Source: Rhizomicrobium palustre (GTDB taxonomy: Bacteria; Pseudomonadota; Alphaproteobacteria; Micropepsales; Micropepsaceae). Taken from it: 64,000 bases of DNA. Where the stretch lies: contig NZ_JAASRM010000001.1 of the NCBI RefSeq assembly GCF_011761565.1, positions 3,100,139-3,164,138 on the forward strand, written 5' to 3'. Below the pieces are notes generated by a model that was not told where the DNA came from, ran no database searches, and saw only the letters and a program-made list of their open reading frames with translations. Each line of letters opens with the position of its first letter. Within the stretch, counting starts at the first letter, position 1. The translations under genes and the position numbers were made by a program. Of the stretch, positions 10,794 through 19,947 are shown one piece after another.

Positions 10794-11152
10794 GCGAGCA
10801 ACTCGAAACCACGCCGGATCAGGTTTCCGCTATTCCGCCGGAAGAGCTGGAAGCCTTCACGCAAAAACTCATCGCGGCGATGAAAACCGTCTACGATCCG
10901 GAAATTCCGGTCGATATCTATGAACTTGGCCTTATCTACAAGGTGGATGTGGCGGACAATAAGGACGTCGCGGTGGACATGACACTGACCGCGCCGGGCT
11001 GTCCGGTGGCTGGTGAGATGCCCAATATGGTGCGCGACGCGCTTCTTACCGTGGAAGGCATCGGTGATGTCACGGTTAACATGACCTTCGATCCGCCCTG
11101 GACGCCGGAGCGCATGAGCGAAGAAGCCCGCCTCGAACTGAACATGTTCTGA
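10790..11152 (+). CDS. sufT: SUF-associated DUF59/MIP18-family protein SufT
   Basis: This 120-residue protein has the MIP18 (DUF59) core with VYDPEIPVDIYELGLIY near residue 35 and TAPGCPVAGEMP with the family Cys near residue 66, then VTVNMTFDPPWTPERMS. SufT-type proteins help mature Fe-S proteins under iron limitation, probably as cluster carriers. The ATG overlaps the sufU stop (ATGA), and its stop overlaps the sufA ATG (TGATG). An upstream in-frame extension inside sufU is not supported. Confidence 0.93.
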   Translation: MSEQLETTPDQVSAIPPEELEAFTQKLIAAMKTVYDPEIPVDIYELGLIYKVDVADNKDVAVDMTLTAPGCPVAGEMPNMVRDALLTVEGIGDVTVNMTFDPPWTPERMSEEARLELNMF

Positions 11153-11526
11153 TGGGAACGATGATGAAGCGCGAAAGACCCAAAGCTGTCCGCCTGTCCG
11201 ATGCGGCTGCCGCCCGTATTCAGGAAATCATGGAAAATGCGGAAGGCAAATATCTGGGCTTGCGCGTGGGCGTGAAGAATGGCGGCTGCGCCGGTATGAG
11301 CTACACGATGGATTATGCCGAAAGCGCCGAACCGCTTGAAGAAGTGATTGAAGACAAAGGCGTGAAGGTTTTCATCGATCCCAAGGCGATCCTGTTTCTG
11401 ATCGGAACCGAGATCGACTTCGTAACGGAAAAGCTGGGCGCGCGTTTCGTTTTCAACAATCCCAATCAGACGGCGGCTTGCGGCTGCGGCGAGAGCGTGA
11501 CTATCAAGCCTGCGGTCGAGGCGTAA
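11152..11526 (+). CDS. sufA: A-type Fe-S carrier SufA/IscA
   Basis: This 124-residue A-type carrier contains the invariant three-Cys pattern: NGGCAGMSYTM and, near the C-terminus, CGCGESVTI. It receives clusters from SufBCD and delivers them to apoproteins. The first ATG at 11152 overlaps the sufT stop; an internal start at 11161 or 11164 (ATGATG) is also possible and would remove three or four residues. It is the last gene of the operon, and its 3' end overlaps the convergent MFS gene by 23 bp, leaving no visible terminator between them. Confidence 0.94.
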   Translation: MGTMMKRERPKAVRLSDAAAARIQEIMENAEGKYLGLRVGVKNGGCAGMSYTMDYAESAEPLEEVIEDKGVKVFIDPKAILFLIGTEIDFVTEKLGARFVFNNPNQTAACGCGESVTIKPAVEA

Positions 11527-12688
11527 CTGCGGCCAGCATCTGGATGGTGAGCCCCAGGCTCGCCATCGCCGCTCCGAACAGGCAAACGGGGAACCATCCA
11601 GCGATATGATAGATGGCTGAGGCGCCCGCCGAGCCAATCGCGCCGCCAATGAAGATCCCAGACATGAAAAGCGTGTTGATGCGCCCGCGCGCCTCAGGGC
11701 GCAGCGCGTAGATTTTGTGCTGGTTGGACACCACCGCGCTCTGCACGCCGAGATCGAGCACCATCACGCCCACGATCATGCCAGTGAGGCTGTTCCAAAA
11801 ACCGAAGGCGAGCCACGACAAAAGGCAGGTGATGGCGCCTGCGATCACTACGGGGCGTGGGCCCCGGCGGTCGGCGATATGGCCAGACATGGGCGCGGCG
11901 AGAATTCCGGCGACGCCCAAAATCGCAAATAAGCCCGCGGCATCGGCGCCCAGTCCGAACAGCGGCTCTTGCAGGCGCAGCGACAGCACCGTCCAGAACA
12001 CCGAGAAGGAGCCAAAGAGGCAGCCCTGGGTCATGGCGGCCCGGCGCAGCACCGGCTCTTCATCCCAAAGATCGGCGAGAGAGGCGAGGGCCTTGCGATA
12101 GGAAAGCTGCAGGTCCGGCTTGTGCGAGGGCAAGGTGAGCGCCATCAGCGCGCCTGCGGCCAGCATGGTGGGCACGGCAGTCCAGAACACTGCGCGCCAG
12201 CCGAACCAGCTTGCTAGGAACCCGGCGACAGCTCTGCCCAGCAATATCCCGCAGAGCAGGCCGCTCATCACTTTGCCGACGATAGCGCCGCGGCTTTCAT
12301 CGCTCGCCAGTGTGGCCGCGAAGGGCACGATCTGTTGCGCCACGCTGCTGCCTGCACCCACCAGCAATGACGCGAGCAAAAGCCATGGTGCAGTGGGCGC
12401 AAGCGCGGCAAACACCAGCACGGCGGCGAGGAGGGCGAATTGCAGAACGATCAGGCGGCGGCGGTCGAGTAGGTCGCCTAAAGGCAGGAACAGGATCAAC
12501 CCAAAGCAATAGCCAAGCTGGGTCGCGCTCGGGATATACATCGCGGCATGCGAGAACGGGAATGCCCGCTCGATCATCGCCAGCAGCGGCTGGTTGAAAT
12601 AGAGGTTGGAAACGCCAAGCCCCGCCGCGACCGCCATGGCGACGGTCGGGATGGTGTGGTCGGGTGTGGAGGACGCAGGCTGGGCCAT
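11504..12688 (-). CDS. MFS transporter (drug-efflux type, 12 TM)
   Basis: This 394-residue protein has the twelve hydrophobic segments of the major facilitator superfamily. It opens with GLGVSNLYFNQPLLAMIERAF, a start shared by DHA1-type exporters, and the loop between helices 2 and 3 reads GDLLDRRRLIVLQ, the standard MFS motif A variant. A second motif-A-like loop, GHIADRRGPRPVV, lies between helices 8 and 9. The substrate cannot be predicted. It is convergent with the suf operon and overlaps the 3' end of sufA by 23 bp. A divergent TolA-like gene starts about 100 bp upstream. Confidence 0.9.
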   Translation of the reverse strand: MAQPASSTPDHTIPTVAMAVAAGLGVSNLYFNQPLLAMIERAFPFSHAAMYIPSATQLGYCFGLILFLPLGDLLDRRRLIVLQFALLAAVLVFAALAPTAPWLLLASLLVGAGSSVAQQIVPFAATLASDESRGAIVGKVMSGLLCGILLGRAVAGFLASWFGWRAVFWTAVPTMLAAGALMALTLPSHKPDLQLSYRKALASLADLWDEEPVLRRAAMTQGCLFGSFSVFWTVLSLRLQEPLFGLGADAAGLFAILGVAGILAAPMSGHIADRRGPRPVVIAGAITCLLSWLAFGFWNSLTGMIVGVMVLDLGVQSAVVSNQHKIYALRPEARGRINTLFMSGIFIGGAIGSAGASAIYHIAGWFPVCLFGAAMASLGLTIQMLAAVTPRPQA

Positions 12689-12791
12689 GGCGGTTTGATA
12701 GCCCCTTGCTGACCGTCATGCCAGCCTTGTGCCCTTGCCCTGAAGTCATTTGACAGGCTGGCATGCCGCGCTTCTATTCTCCCTTCAGGTC

Positions 12792-13538
12792 ATGCAGCAG
12801 GTCGAAAGCCTTATCGCGGCGGGGCGCCGCTACGCGCGTAAAAACGGTGCGGGCATTGCCGTGTCGCTGGTGCTGCACACGCTCCTGGCGCTGCTGGTCT
12901 TGGCCGGCGCCGCCCGTCACACCACACCGCTGTTTTCACGCCCAGAGCCTTTTCTGCCCATTGATCTGGTACGGCTGGGTCCGGAAACTCGCTCCCCCCC
13001 GGCGGAGCAGCACGCTTTGGTGCCGCAGCAGAGGGCCGGTAAGCCGCAACAGGAAACAGCGCCGCAAGAAGCTCGCGTCTCACCCAAAGGCACCAAACCG
13101 GCGCCCGATGATGCGCTCGATACCAAGCTGAAAGCACTCGCCAAGCTCAAATCGCCTGACACCAAATTGAAGCTGGAGGTCGGGCAGGGTGTTTCCACCG
13201 TCGATGCCTCCAATGGTGCAACTGGGGATTCGGCGACCTATAGCGTGCGGGATTTCGTGCTGGCGCAGGTTTTGCGGCGCTGGACGATCGATTTAGGCAA
13301 AGCCAAAGACAAGCCGCTGGTGATCGCGCTGCAAATCACCATGAAGCGGGATGGCTCCATTACCGAAGCGACCATCATCGAGCAGGCGCGCGCCAAGACC
13401 GATGCCTATTACCGCGATATCGCGCTCGGCGCGCGCAATGCTGCGCTGTTGTCCTCGCCAATCAACCTGCCGCCTGGCGATTATCCCAAGGAAATGCATT
13501 TCACGCTGCGCTTAGACACTCGGGCTGTTCTGCATTAG
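12792..13538 (+). CDS. TolA/TonB-like periplasmic-spanning protein
   Basis: This 248-residue protein has a short basic N-terminus, one membrane segment (GIAVSLVLHTLLALLVLAGAA near residues 19-39), a Pro/Gln/Ala/Lys-rich linker and a C-terminal domain (FVLAQVLRRWTIDLG ... ITMKRDGSITEATII) resembling TolA or TonB C-terminal domains. Such proteins link the inner membrane to outer-membrane partners. No tolQ/tolR or exbB/exbD is adjacent, so the energising partner is unknown. I chose the ATG at 12792 with AGG upstream; the frame is open to 12750. Its stop codon overlaps the end of the convergent SUMF1-fold gene by 4 bp. Confidence 0.7.
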   Translation: MQQVESLIAAGRRYARKNGAGIAVSLVLHTLLALLVLAGAARHTTPLFSRPEPFLPIDLVRLGPETRSPPAEQHALVPQQRAGKPQQETAPQEARVSPKGTKPAPDDALDTKLKALAKLKSPDTKLKLEVGQGVSTVDASNGATGDSATYSVRDFVLAQVLRRWTIDLGKAKDKPLVIALQITMKRDGSITEATIIEQARAKTDAYYRDIALGARNAALLSSPINLPPGDYPKEMHFTLRLDTRAVLH

Positions 13539-14422
13539 GGCAGATCGCGCGCGATGCGAAATCCGGCGAGTGTGGAATAGTCGTATTCGCTGCCATCACT
13601 GGCGCTGGCGATACGGGCGGCAGAGCGCACGAAAAGCGGTACGTTATCCCAAGAACCGCCGCGCAAGACATGCTGGCTGCATTTGGCGTCCCGCCAAGGC
13701 CGCGCATCGCTGGGCGCGCCAACATAGCTTTTGTGCCAGCAATCCTCGGTCCATTCCCAAACATTGCCCAGCATGCCGTAAAGCCCGAATGGGTTGGGCT
13801 TGAAGCTGTCGACATTAGCGAGGACATGAAAGTCGTAGGTTGAGCCGCAACCATTGCAGTTTGCATGGCCTCGGCCGATTTCATCGCCCCACCAGCGGGC
13901 TGTGGTGGTGCCCGCGCGCGCGGCATATTCCCATTCGGCCTCACTCGGCAGGCGATAGGGGCCGGTTTTGTTGGGCAGGTTCGGACGCGCTTTGCGCACT
14001 TGCTCGTTCAGCCATTCGATATAGGCGTGCGCGTCTTTGTAGGAAATGCAGCTCGCGGGCCAGCGCGAGGGTTCCTCGTCATAAGGCGGATAGGCCAGAC
14101 CCTTGCTCGGCACATGCCAGCGCATATCGAGCAGGGTGTTGCAGGGATCGGGCTGATAGCCCGTGGCGCGCAGGAAGTTCAGATACTCCTCGCTGGTCAC
14201 ATTGAATTTGGCCAGCGCAAAGGCTTTCACCGCGACGATGCGCTGGGGACCTTCGGCATCGAACCGTCCTGCTTCGCTTTGCGGGCTGCCCATGACGAAT
14301 TTCCCGGCAGGGATGCCGATCATGTCCGGGCATTCGGGGCATTCCTTGAAATCGCGGTCGGCCGGTTCAGCCGCGACCGCGCCGCTTATAAGGCAACCAA
14401 CAAGCAAGAGGCGGCGCAGCAT
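13535..14422 (-). CDS. SUMF1/formylglycine-generating-enzyme-fold protein, secreted, catalytic Cys pair absent
   Basis: This 295-residue protein has an N-terminal signal sequence (MLRRLLLVGCLISGAVAA) and then the SUMF1 domain: MIGIPAGKFVMGSPQSE, FNVTSEEYLNFLRATG, RLPSEAEWEYAARAGT, GLYGMLGNVWEWTEDCW, VLRGGSWDN and GFRIARDLP. True formylglycine-generating enzymes have a Cys pair shortly after the RGGSW motif; here that segment reads DNVPLFVRSAARI and contains no Cys. It is therefore more likely a PvdO-like or sugar-binding-type member than a sulfatase activator, and no sulfatase gene is nearby. It diverges from the acyltransferase gene over 88 bp. Confidence 0.85.
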   Translation of the reverse strand: MLRRLLLVGCLISGAVAAEPADRDFKECPECPDMIGIPAGKFVMGSPQSEAGRFDAEGPQRIVAVKAFALAKFNVTSEEYLNFLRATGYQPDPCNTLLDMRWHVPSKGLAYPPYDEEPSRWPASCISYKDAHAYIEWLNEQVRKARPNLPNKTGPYRLPSEAEWEYAARAGTTTARWWGDEIGRGHANCNGCGSTYDFHVLANVDSFKPNPFGLYGMLGNVWEWTEDCWHKSYVGAPSDARPWRDAKCSQHVLRGGSWDNVPLFVRSAARIASASDGSEYDYSTLAGFRIARDLP

Positions 14423-14510
14423 GGGACACTCGCGGTTTGGTTGGTTTGCTTTAATATATAAGCTATCGCTGCCGGAGCGGCGGCACGCATTCAGTCTAGG
14501 GGCAAGAAAG

Positions 14511-15647
14511 ATGGCAGGACAACCCTTAAAGCGCCTCGATTATATCGATAATCTGCGCTGGGTCGTGATCGTTCTGGTGCTCGGCGTGCACGCCGCGGTG
14601 ACCTACAGCCATGTGGGGAGCTGGTATTACAACAGCGATGTCGAACCGGGTCTTTTCGAAAGGCTCATCTTCATTGCCTTTCAAGCCTCGCTGCAGTCCT
14701 TCTTCATGGGGCTGATGTTTTTCCTGGCCGGATATTTTGTGCCCACCGGCTATGACCGCAAAGGCTTCGGGCGTTTCATGGCGGAGCGCCTGTTTCGTCT
14801 CGGCGTTCCGTCGCTGATCTATGTCTTTGTCCTGCACATTGGCATGGGGATATTTCTTCTCAATTGGTACGGCAAAACCGATCCTGCTACTGCCTACGGC
14901 CTCTATCTTGACAAAGGGCAGTGGATCAACGGCACCGGTCCGATGTGGTTTGCCGTGGCCTTGCTGTTCTTTTCGTTTGTCTATGCGCTGCTGCGCCTTG
15001 TTCTGCCGAAACCCACAACGAGCTCATCTTCTGCGGCGCCTTCACTCACCGCCATTCTGTGTCTGGGGCTCGGAATGGGCGCGGTGACGTTTCTTGTACG
15101 CCAATTCGCACCGCTTGGGACCGCGTGGCACAATATGCAGCTTGCCTATTTCACCCAATATGTCGTGCTGTTCGCGCTGGGGATCTTGGCGCGCCGGCGT
15201 GGCTGGGTGGAGGCGCTTCCGCCGCGCTGGGGAATGCCTGTTTTTCTCACTGCCTTGATCGGTGCTCCGCTCTCGGCGATTGGCTTGGTGCTGCTTTCGA
15301 TCTCGACGCACGCACCTCAAAACGCTTTCGACGGCGGCTTGACGTGGCAAGCCGCTGCACTTGCTTTTTGGGAGCAGGTATTTTGTGTGTTGTTCTGCAC
15401 CGGTCTCCTGATCCTGTTCCGCGACCGTGTGAATGCGCGCACGAATTGGAGCCGCGGTTTCTCCGATAACGGATTTGCCGTTTACGTGATCCATCCTCCT
15501 ATTCTGGTTGGCATTACCTTGGCAATGCGCCCCTTGGCTTGGCCGGCTTTGGCCATGTTTGCCATGGCCTGGATCATGGCACTCATCGCAAGCTTTGCTG
15601 TTGCAGCCGGGCTTCGTGCCGTGCCGGGCGTAAAGCGCATCCTATAA
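14511..15647 (+). CDS. acyltransferase family 3 membrane protein (OpgC-like)
   Basis: This 378-residue protein has about ten hydrophobic segments and the acyltransferase-3 N-terminus RLDYIDNLRWVVIVLVLGVHAAVTYSH with the conserved His near residue 32. A PLKRLDYIDNLR opening followed by a long extracytoplasmic loop and repeated Phe/Leu-rich helices is typical of OpgC-like enzymes, which transfer acyl or succinyl groups to extracytoplasmic glycans. The acceptor here is unknown. The start at 14511 follows a GGGGCAAGAAAG region; an upstream open frame overlapping the SUMF1-fold gene on the other strand is rejected. It ends close to the convergent M13 peptidase terminator. Confidence 0.85.
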   Translation: MAGQPLKRLDYIDNLRWVVIVLVLGVHAAVTYSHVGSWYYNSDVEPGLFERLIFIAFQASLQSFFMGLMFFLAGYFVPTGYDRKGFGRFMAERLFRLGVPSLIYVFVLHIGMGIFLLNWYGKTDPATAYGLYLDKGQWINGTGPMWFAVALLFFSFVYALLRLVLPKPTTSSSSAAPSLTAILCLGLGMGAVTFLVRQFAPLGTAWHNMQLAYFTQYVVLFALGILARRRGWVEALPPRWGMPVFLTALIGAPLSAIGLVLLSISTHAPQNAFDGGLTWQAAALAFWEQVFCVLFCTGLLILFRDRVNARTNWSRGFSDNGFAVYVIHPPILVGITLAMRPLAWPALAMFAMAWIMALIASFAVAAGLRAVPGVKRIL

Positions 15648-15678
15648 AAAAAGAAGGCGGGCATTGCGGCCCGCCTTC
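15646..15678 (-). terminator. intrinsic terminator of the first M13 peptidase gene
   Basis: A perfect 10-bp stem (GAAGGCGGGC at 15653-15662 and GCCCGCCTTC at 15669-15678) with a 6-nt loop is followed on the minus strand by seven T residues (15646-15652). It sits between the convergent acyltransferase and peptidase genes; the plus strand lacks a T-run, so it mainly serves the peptidase. Confidence 0.92.
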
Positions 15679-15698
15679 ATCGTTAGAAGATTTTCATC

Positions 15699-17762
15699 TT
15701 ACCAGAGCTTCACGCGCTCTTCCGGCGGCAGGTAGTACTTGTCGCCCGGCTTGACGTCGAAAGCGCCGTACCAATCGTCGAGGTTGCGGGTCGCACCCAG
15801 CACGCGGTATTCGGCGGGCGAATGCACATCCGAAAGGATGCGGCTGCGCAGCGCGCCTTCACGCATCTTGGTGCGCCAGACTTGGCCGAAGCCCAGGAGG
15901 AAGCGCTGGTCGCCCGTATAGCCATCGATCACCGGAGCGGGGGTTCCGCCGAGGGCGATGTGATAGGCCTTCAGAGCGATGGAGATGCCGGCCAGATCGG
16001 CGATGTTCTCGCCCAGCGTGGCCGCGCCGCGCACATGCAGGCCCGGCAGCGGTTCATAGGCATCGAACTGCTTCACCAGCATGGCCGTGCGGGCGTCGAA
16101 GTTCTTGCGATCCTCTTCCGTCCACCAGTTCTGCAAGACGCCTTTGCCGGTATATTTCGAGCCCTGATCGTCGAAGCCATGGCTGATTTCATGGCCGATC
16201 ACCGCGCCAATGGCGCCGTAATTGACCGCATCATCCGCATTGGGATCGAAGAACGGCGGCTGCAAAATCGCGGCCGGGAAGGTGATGGAGTTGAAGGGCG
16301 GGTTGTAATAGGCGTTCACCGTCGGCGGCGTCATATACCATTCCGCCTTGTCGACCGGCGAATCCAGGCGGGTCACGTCGCGCTTCCAGTTGAAGGCAGC
16401 GGCGCGCTTGATGTTGCCGATCACGTCATCGCGGCTGATCTCGAGAGCCGAGTAATCGCGCCACTTGTCGGGATAGCCGATATAGGGCGTGAACTGGCTG
16501 ATCTTCTCGAGCGCCTTCTTCTTGGTCTCCTCGCCCATCCAGGGGAGCGTCTTGATGTCCGCCTCATAGGCCTTCAGCAGATTGCTGACGAGCTTTTCCA
16601 CCTTGGCTTTGGATTCCGGCGGGAAATACTTCGCGGCATAGAGTTTGCCGAAAGCCTCGCCCAACTCGCTATCGAGCAGGCGCACCGCGCGGGTAGCGCG
16701 GTCATTCTGCTGCGTGCGGCCGGAGAGGGCGGTGCCAAAGAAGGCGAAGTCTGCGTCATCGAACTTCTTGGGCAGGTAGGAGGCGTAGGAGTGCAGATAA
16801 TGCACCGTCAGGTAATCGCGCCACACTGCAACCGGGGTCTTGGCAAAGAGCTTGGCCAGGACCGGGATGGCGGTGCTTTCGCCCACAATGATCTGGCGCT
16901 CGCCACCATTGAGTGGAATGCCGCCTTCAGAGAAGAACGAGTCCCAGGGGAATTGCGGCGCAGACTTCTTCAGCGCGGCAAAGCTCATCGGGTGATACAT
17001 CTTGTCTGCGTCGCGCTGGTCTTTCAGCTCCCAGCGGACTTTGGCGATGGCGGTTTCGAGTGCCAGCACCTTTTCGGCGCGCGCCTGCGCGTTCTTCGCG
17101 CCCGACATGTCCAGCATGGTGGCGATGAAGACCTTATAGGCGTCGCGCACCTTCACGATGTCAGCATTGGTGAGGAGATAGAAATCGCGATCCGGCATGC
17201 CCAGGCCAGCGGCCGAGACATTCACGCTGTAATGATCGGGGTTCTTGTCATCGATGCCGATACCGGCCGCGAAAAGAGATCCGGCCGAGACATTCGGCGA
17301 GCCCATCAGCTTCGCGACGTCTTTCAGGGACTTCAGGCTGGCGATGCGGGCGAGGTCGGCCTTGGCCGGTTCCAGCCCATGCGCTTCGATGGCTTTCTCG
17401 TCCATATAGCCATCATAGAGGTCGCGCAGCTTCTTCTCGTCCGGGGTGAGCTGATCGACCGGCTTGGCTTCAAGCCCAGCCACGATTTCCTTCATGCGCT
17501 TTTCGCTGAGGATCGCGAGCGACTGGAAGGAGCCGATGCCGGAACGATCCGCCGGGATCACGGCCTGCTTGTCCCAGGCGCCATTGACGTAGTTGTAGAA
17601 GCTGTCGCCCGGCTTAACGTTCTTATCCATGCCGGAAAGATCGACACCCCAGGTGCCGAGCTCGGCCTTGGGGCCGGGCGGTGGGGCTGGCGGTGGCGGC
17701 GGCGGGGCGGCTGTGCAGCCCGCCAGCAACAGCGCGGCGACGACCACGAGGGGACGTTTCAT
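15699..17762 (-). CDS. M13-family zinc metallopeptidase, predicted lipoprotein
   Basis: This 687-residue protein is a neprilysin-like (M13) endopeptidase. The zinc site is complete: HEISH in GAVIGHEISHGFDDQGSKYTG and the third ligand Glu in GENIADLAG; the C-terminus ends in the family-typical ERVKLW. The N-terminus MKRPLVVVAALLLAGC has a lipobox LAGC with Cys16, followed by a Pro/Ala-rich tether, so it is probably anchored in the outer or inner membrane and faces the periplasm. The start was set at ATG 17762 by this signal peptide. A closely related M13 gene lies 136 bp upstream on the same strand, indicating tandem duplication. Confidence 0.95.
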   Translation of the reverse strand: MKRPLVVVAALLLAGCTAAPPPPPPAPPPGPKAELGTWGVDLSGMDKNVKPGDSFYNYVNGAWDKQAVIPADRSGIGSFQSLAILSEKRMKEIVAGLEAKPVDQLTPDEKKLRDLYDGYMDEKAIEAHGLEPAKADLARIASLKSLKDVAKLMGSPNVSAGSLFAAGIGIDDKNPDHYSVNVSAAGLGMPDRDFYLLTNADIVKVRDAYKVFIATMLDMSGAKNAQARAEKVLALETAIAKVRWELKDQRDADKMYHPMSFAALKKSAPQFPWDSFFSEGGIPLNGGERQIIVGESTAIPVLAKLFAKTPVAVWRDYLTVHYLHSYASYLPKKFDDADFAFFGTALSGRTQQNDRATRAVRLLDSELGEAFGKLYAAKYFPPESKAKVEKLVSNLLKAYEADIKTLPWMGEETKKKALEKISQFTPYIGYPDKWRDYSALEISRDDVIGNIKRAAAFNWKRDVTRLDSPVDKAEWYMTPPTVNAYYNPPFNSITFPAAILQPPFFDPNADDAVNYGAIGAVIGHEISHGFDDQGSKYTGKGVLQNWWTEEDRKNFDARTAMLVKQFDAYEPLPGLHVRGAATLGENIADLAGISIALKAYHIALGGTPAPVIDGYTGDQRFLLGFGQVWRTKMREGALRSRILSDVHSPAEYRVLGATRNLDDWYGAFDVKPGDKYYLPPEERVKLW

Positions 17763-17898
17763 GCAATAACTCCTTGGTGAAAGCCCGTCAGACAAGCGGC
17801 CTGCGCTTGCCGTTGGGAACAGTGTAATGAGGGAACCCAGCCGAAGAAAAGGGCCGTAATGGCCGTCGAACCGGGTTCATCACTAGTAAAAAAGCAAA

Positions 17899-19947
17899 CT
17901 ACCAGAGCTTCACGCGTTCTTCGGGGGCCAGATAGTACTTGTCGCCCGGTTTCACGCCGAAGGAGGCGTACCAATCGTCGATATTGCGCATCGTCCCCAG
18001 CACACGGAACGGTCCCGGCGAATGCACATCCGACAGGATGCGGTTACGAAGATCGCCGTCGCGGAATTTGATGCGCCAGACCTGCGCGAAAGCCATCAGC
18101 ACGCGCTGATCGCCGCTAAAGCCATCCAGCACCGGCGCGGGCTTACCATCCAGCGAAATCCGATAGGCCTTCAGCGCAATTGAAAGCCCGGCAAGGTCGG
18201 CGATGTTTTCGCCCAGCGTATTGGCGCCGCGCACATGCAGGCCCGGCATGGGTTCATAGCCGTCGAATTGCGCCACCAGTTTGTCCGTACGCTGTTTGAA
18301 ATTGGCGCGATCCGCATCCGTCCACCAGCTTTCGAGATTACCGGTGCCGGTGTATTTCGATCCCTGGTCGTCAAAGCCGTGGCTGATCTCATGGCCGATC
18401 ACCGCGCCGATGCCGCCATAGTTCACCGCATCATCCGCATTGGGATCGAAGAAGGGCGGCTGCAGGATCGCGGCAGGGAAGGTGATCGAGTTGAACGAGG
18501 CCATGTAATAGGCATTCACGGTCGGCGGCGTCATATGCCACTCGTTCTTGTCGACCGGCTCATCCAGGCGCTTCACATCGCGCTGCCATTCGAACAGCGC
18601 CGCGCGCTTCACATTGCCGATGAGGTCGTCGCGCGCAATGGTCAGGCCCGAGTAATCGCGCCAAGTGTCGGGATAGCCGATATGCGGCGTGAAGAGATGC
18701 AGCTTATCGAGCGCCTTGGCTTTGGTCGCATCGCTCATCCAGGTCAGCGATTTGATGTCGGCCTCATAGGCTTTCAAAAGATTGCCGACGAGCTTTTCCA
18801 CTTTCGCCTTGGATTCGGGCGGGAAATACTTGGCGACATAGAGCTTGCCGAGCGCTTCACCGATCATGCCGTCGAGGAGGCGTACACCGCGTGTGGCGCG
18901 GTCATATTGCTGCGAGCGGCCGCCGATCACCGTGCCATAGAAAGCAAAATCGGCATCGTCAAACGCTTTCGGCAGATAGGCGGCATAAGCGTGCAGATAA
19001 TGCACGGTGAGATAGTCTTTCCACACCGCGACCGGTGTCGCCTTGAAGAGCTTGGCGAGTTCCGGCACCGCGGTGCTTTCGCCCACGATCACTTCGCGCG
19101 CGCCGTCTTTCAGCGGAATACCGCCTTCCGAGACAAAAGCATCCCATTCGAAGCCGGGCGCCATGGTTTTAAGGGCCGAGAAGGCCATCGGCGCATACAT
19201 CTTGTCGCGATCGCGGCGCTCCTTGCGGGCCCAGCGCAGCTTGGCGATCTCGGTTTCGAGTGCCAGCACCTTTGCCGCGCGCGCTTCGCCATCCTTGGCG
19301 CCGGTCAGCGTCAGCATGGTGGTGATGTAGGTCTTATAGGCCTCACGCGCCTTCACGATGTCCGGGTTATCGAGCAGATAGTAATCGCGATCCGGCATGC
19401 CGAGCCCGGCAGCGGAGACACGCACGGCATAGGCATTGGAATTCTTGTCGTTGATCGAAATGCCCATGTTGAAAAGGCCGCCGGTCTCAAGCTTGGGCGA
19501 GCCCATCAGCTTGGCGACATCCTCCAGGCTTTTCGCTTTGGTGATCAGCGCGAGGTCCGCTTTGGCGGGGGCGAGGCCGCGCTCTTCGATCTGCTTCTGA
19601 TCGAGAAAACCATCATAGAGATCGCGCAGCTTCTTTTCTTCCGGCGAGAGCTGGTCCAATGGCTTGGCTTCCAGCGCGGCGACGATCTCTTTCATCCGGC
19701 CTTCGCTGGTGATCGCGAGCTGTTGGAAGGAGCCGATATTGGAGCGATCCGGCGGGATGACGGCGTTGCGGGTCCAAGTGCCGTTTACGTAATCGTAGAA
19801 ATTATCACCGGGCTTGGCGTTCTTATCCATCCCCGCCAGGTCGATGCCCCAACTGCCCAGGCTCGCCGTGCCGGCGTTGGCTGGAAGAGCCGCAAGGGCG
19901 AGGGCCCCCGCCAGCAGGAAGCCGCGGAATCGGTTAAGGCCGGACAT
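17899..19947 (-). CDS. M13-family zinc metallopeptidase, predicted secreted/periplasmic
   Basis: This 682-residue paralogue of the neighbouring M13 enzyme retains the zinc-binding HEISH and GENIADLAG motifs and the C-terminal ERVKLW. It starts with a Sec signal peptide (MSGLNRFRGFLLAGALALAALPANA) with an expected cleavage after ANA and no lipobox Cys, so this copy is probably soluble in the periplasm or exported. GAGGAG lies 6 bp upstream of the ATG at 19947. The two copies share long identical stretches around the active site and differ mostly at the N-terminus. Peptide degradation for nutrition is the usual inference for this family in Alphaproteobacteria; the natural substrates are unknown. 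Confidence 0.95.
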   Translation of the reverse strand: MSGLNRFRGFLLAGALALAALPANAGTASLGSWGIDLAGMDKNAKPGDNFYDYVNGTWTRNAVIPPDRSNIGSFQQLAITSEGRMKEIVAALEAKPLDQLSPEEKKLRDLYDGFLDQKQIEERGLAPAKADLALITKAKSLEDVAKLMGSPKLETGGLFNMGISINDKNSNAYAVRVSAAGLGMPDRDYYLLDNPDIVKAREAYKTYITTMLTLTGAKDGEARAAKVLALETEIAKLRWARKERRDRDKMYAPMAFSALKTMAPGFEWDAFVSEGGIPLKDGAREVIVGESTAVPELAKLFKATPVAVWKDYLTVHYLHAYAAYLPKAFDDADFAFYGTVIGGRSQQYDRATRGVRLLDGMIGEALGKLYVAKYFPPESKAKVEKLVGNLLKAYEADIKSLTWMSDATKAKALDKLHLFTPHIGYPDTWRDYSGLTIARDDLIGNVKRAALFEWQRDVKRLDEPVDKNEWHMTPPTVNAYYMASFNSITFPAAILQPPFFDPNADDAVNYGGIGAVIGHEISHGFDDQGSKYTGTGNLESWWTDADRANFKQRTDKLVAQFDGYEPMPGLHVRGANTLGENIADLAGLSIALKAYRISLDGKPAPVLDGFSGDQRVLMAFAQVWRIKFRDGDLRNRILSDVHSPGPFRVLGTMRNIDDWYASFGVKPGDKYYLAPEERVKLW

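Noticed and set aside
13535..14422. Formylglycine-generating enzyme (sulfatase activator)
   Set aside because: The catalytic Cys pair is absent and no sulfatase gene is nearby.
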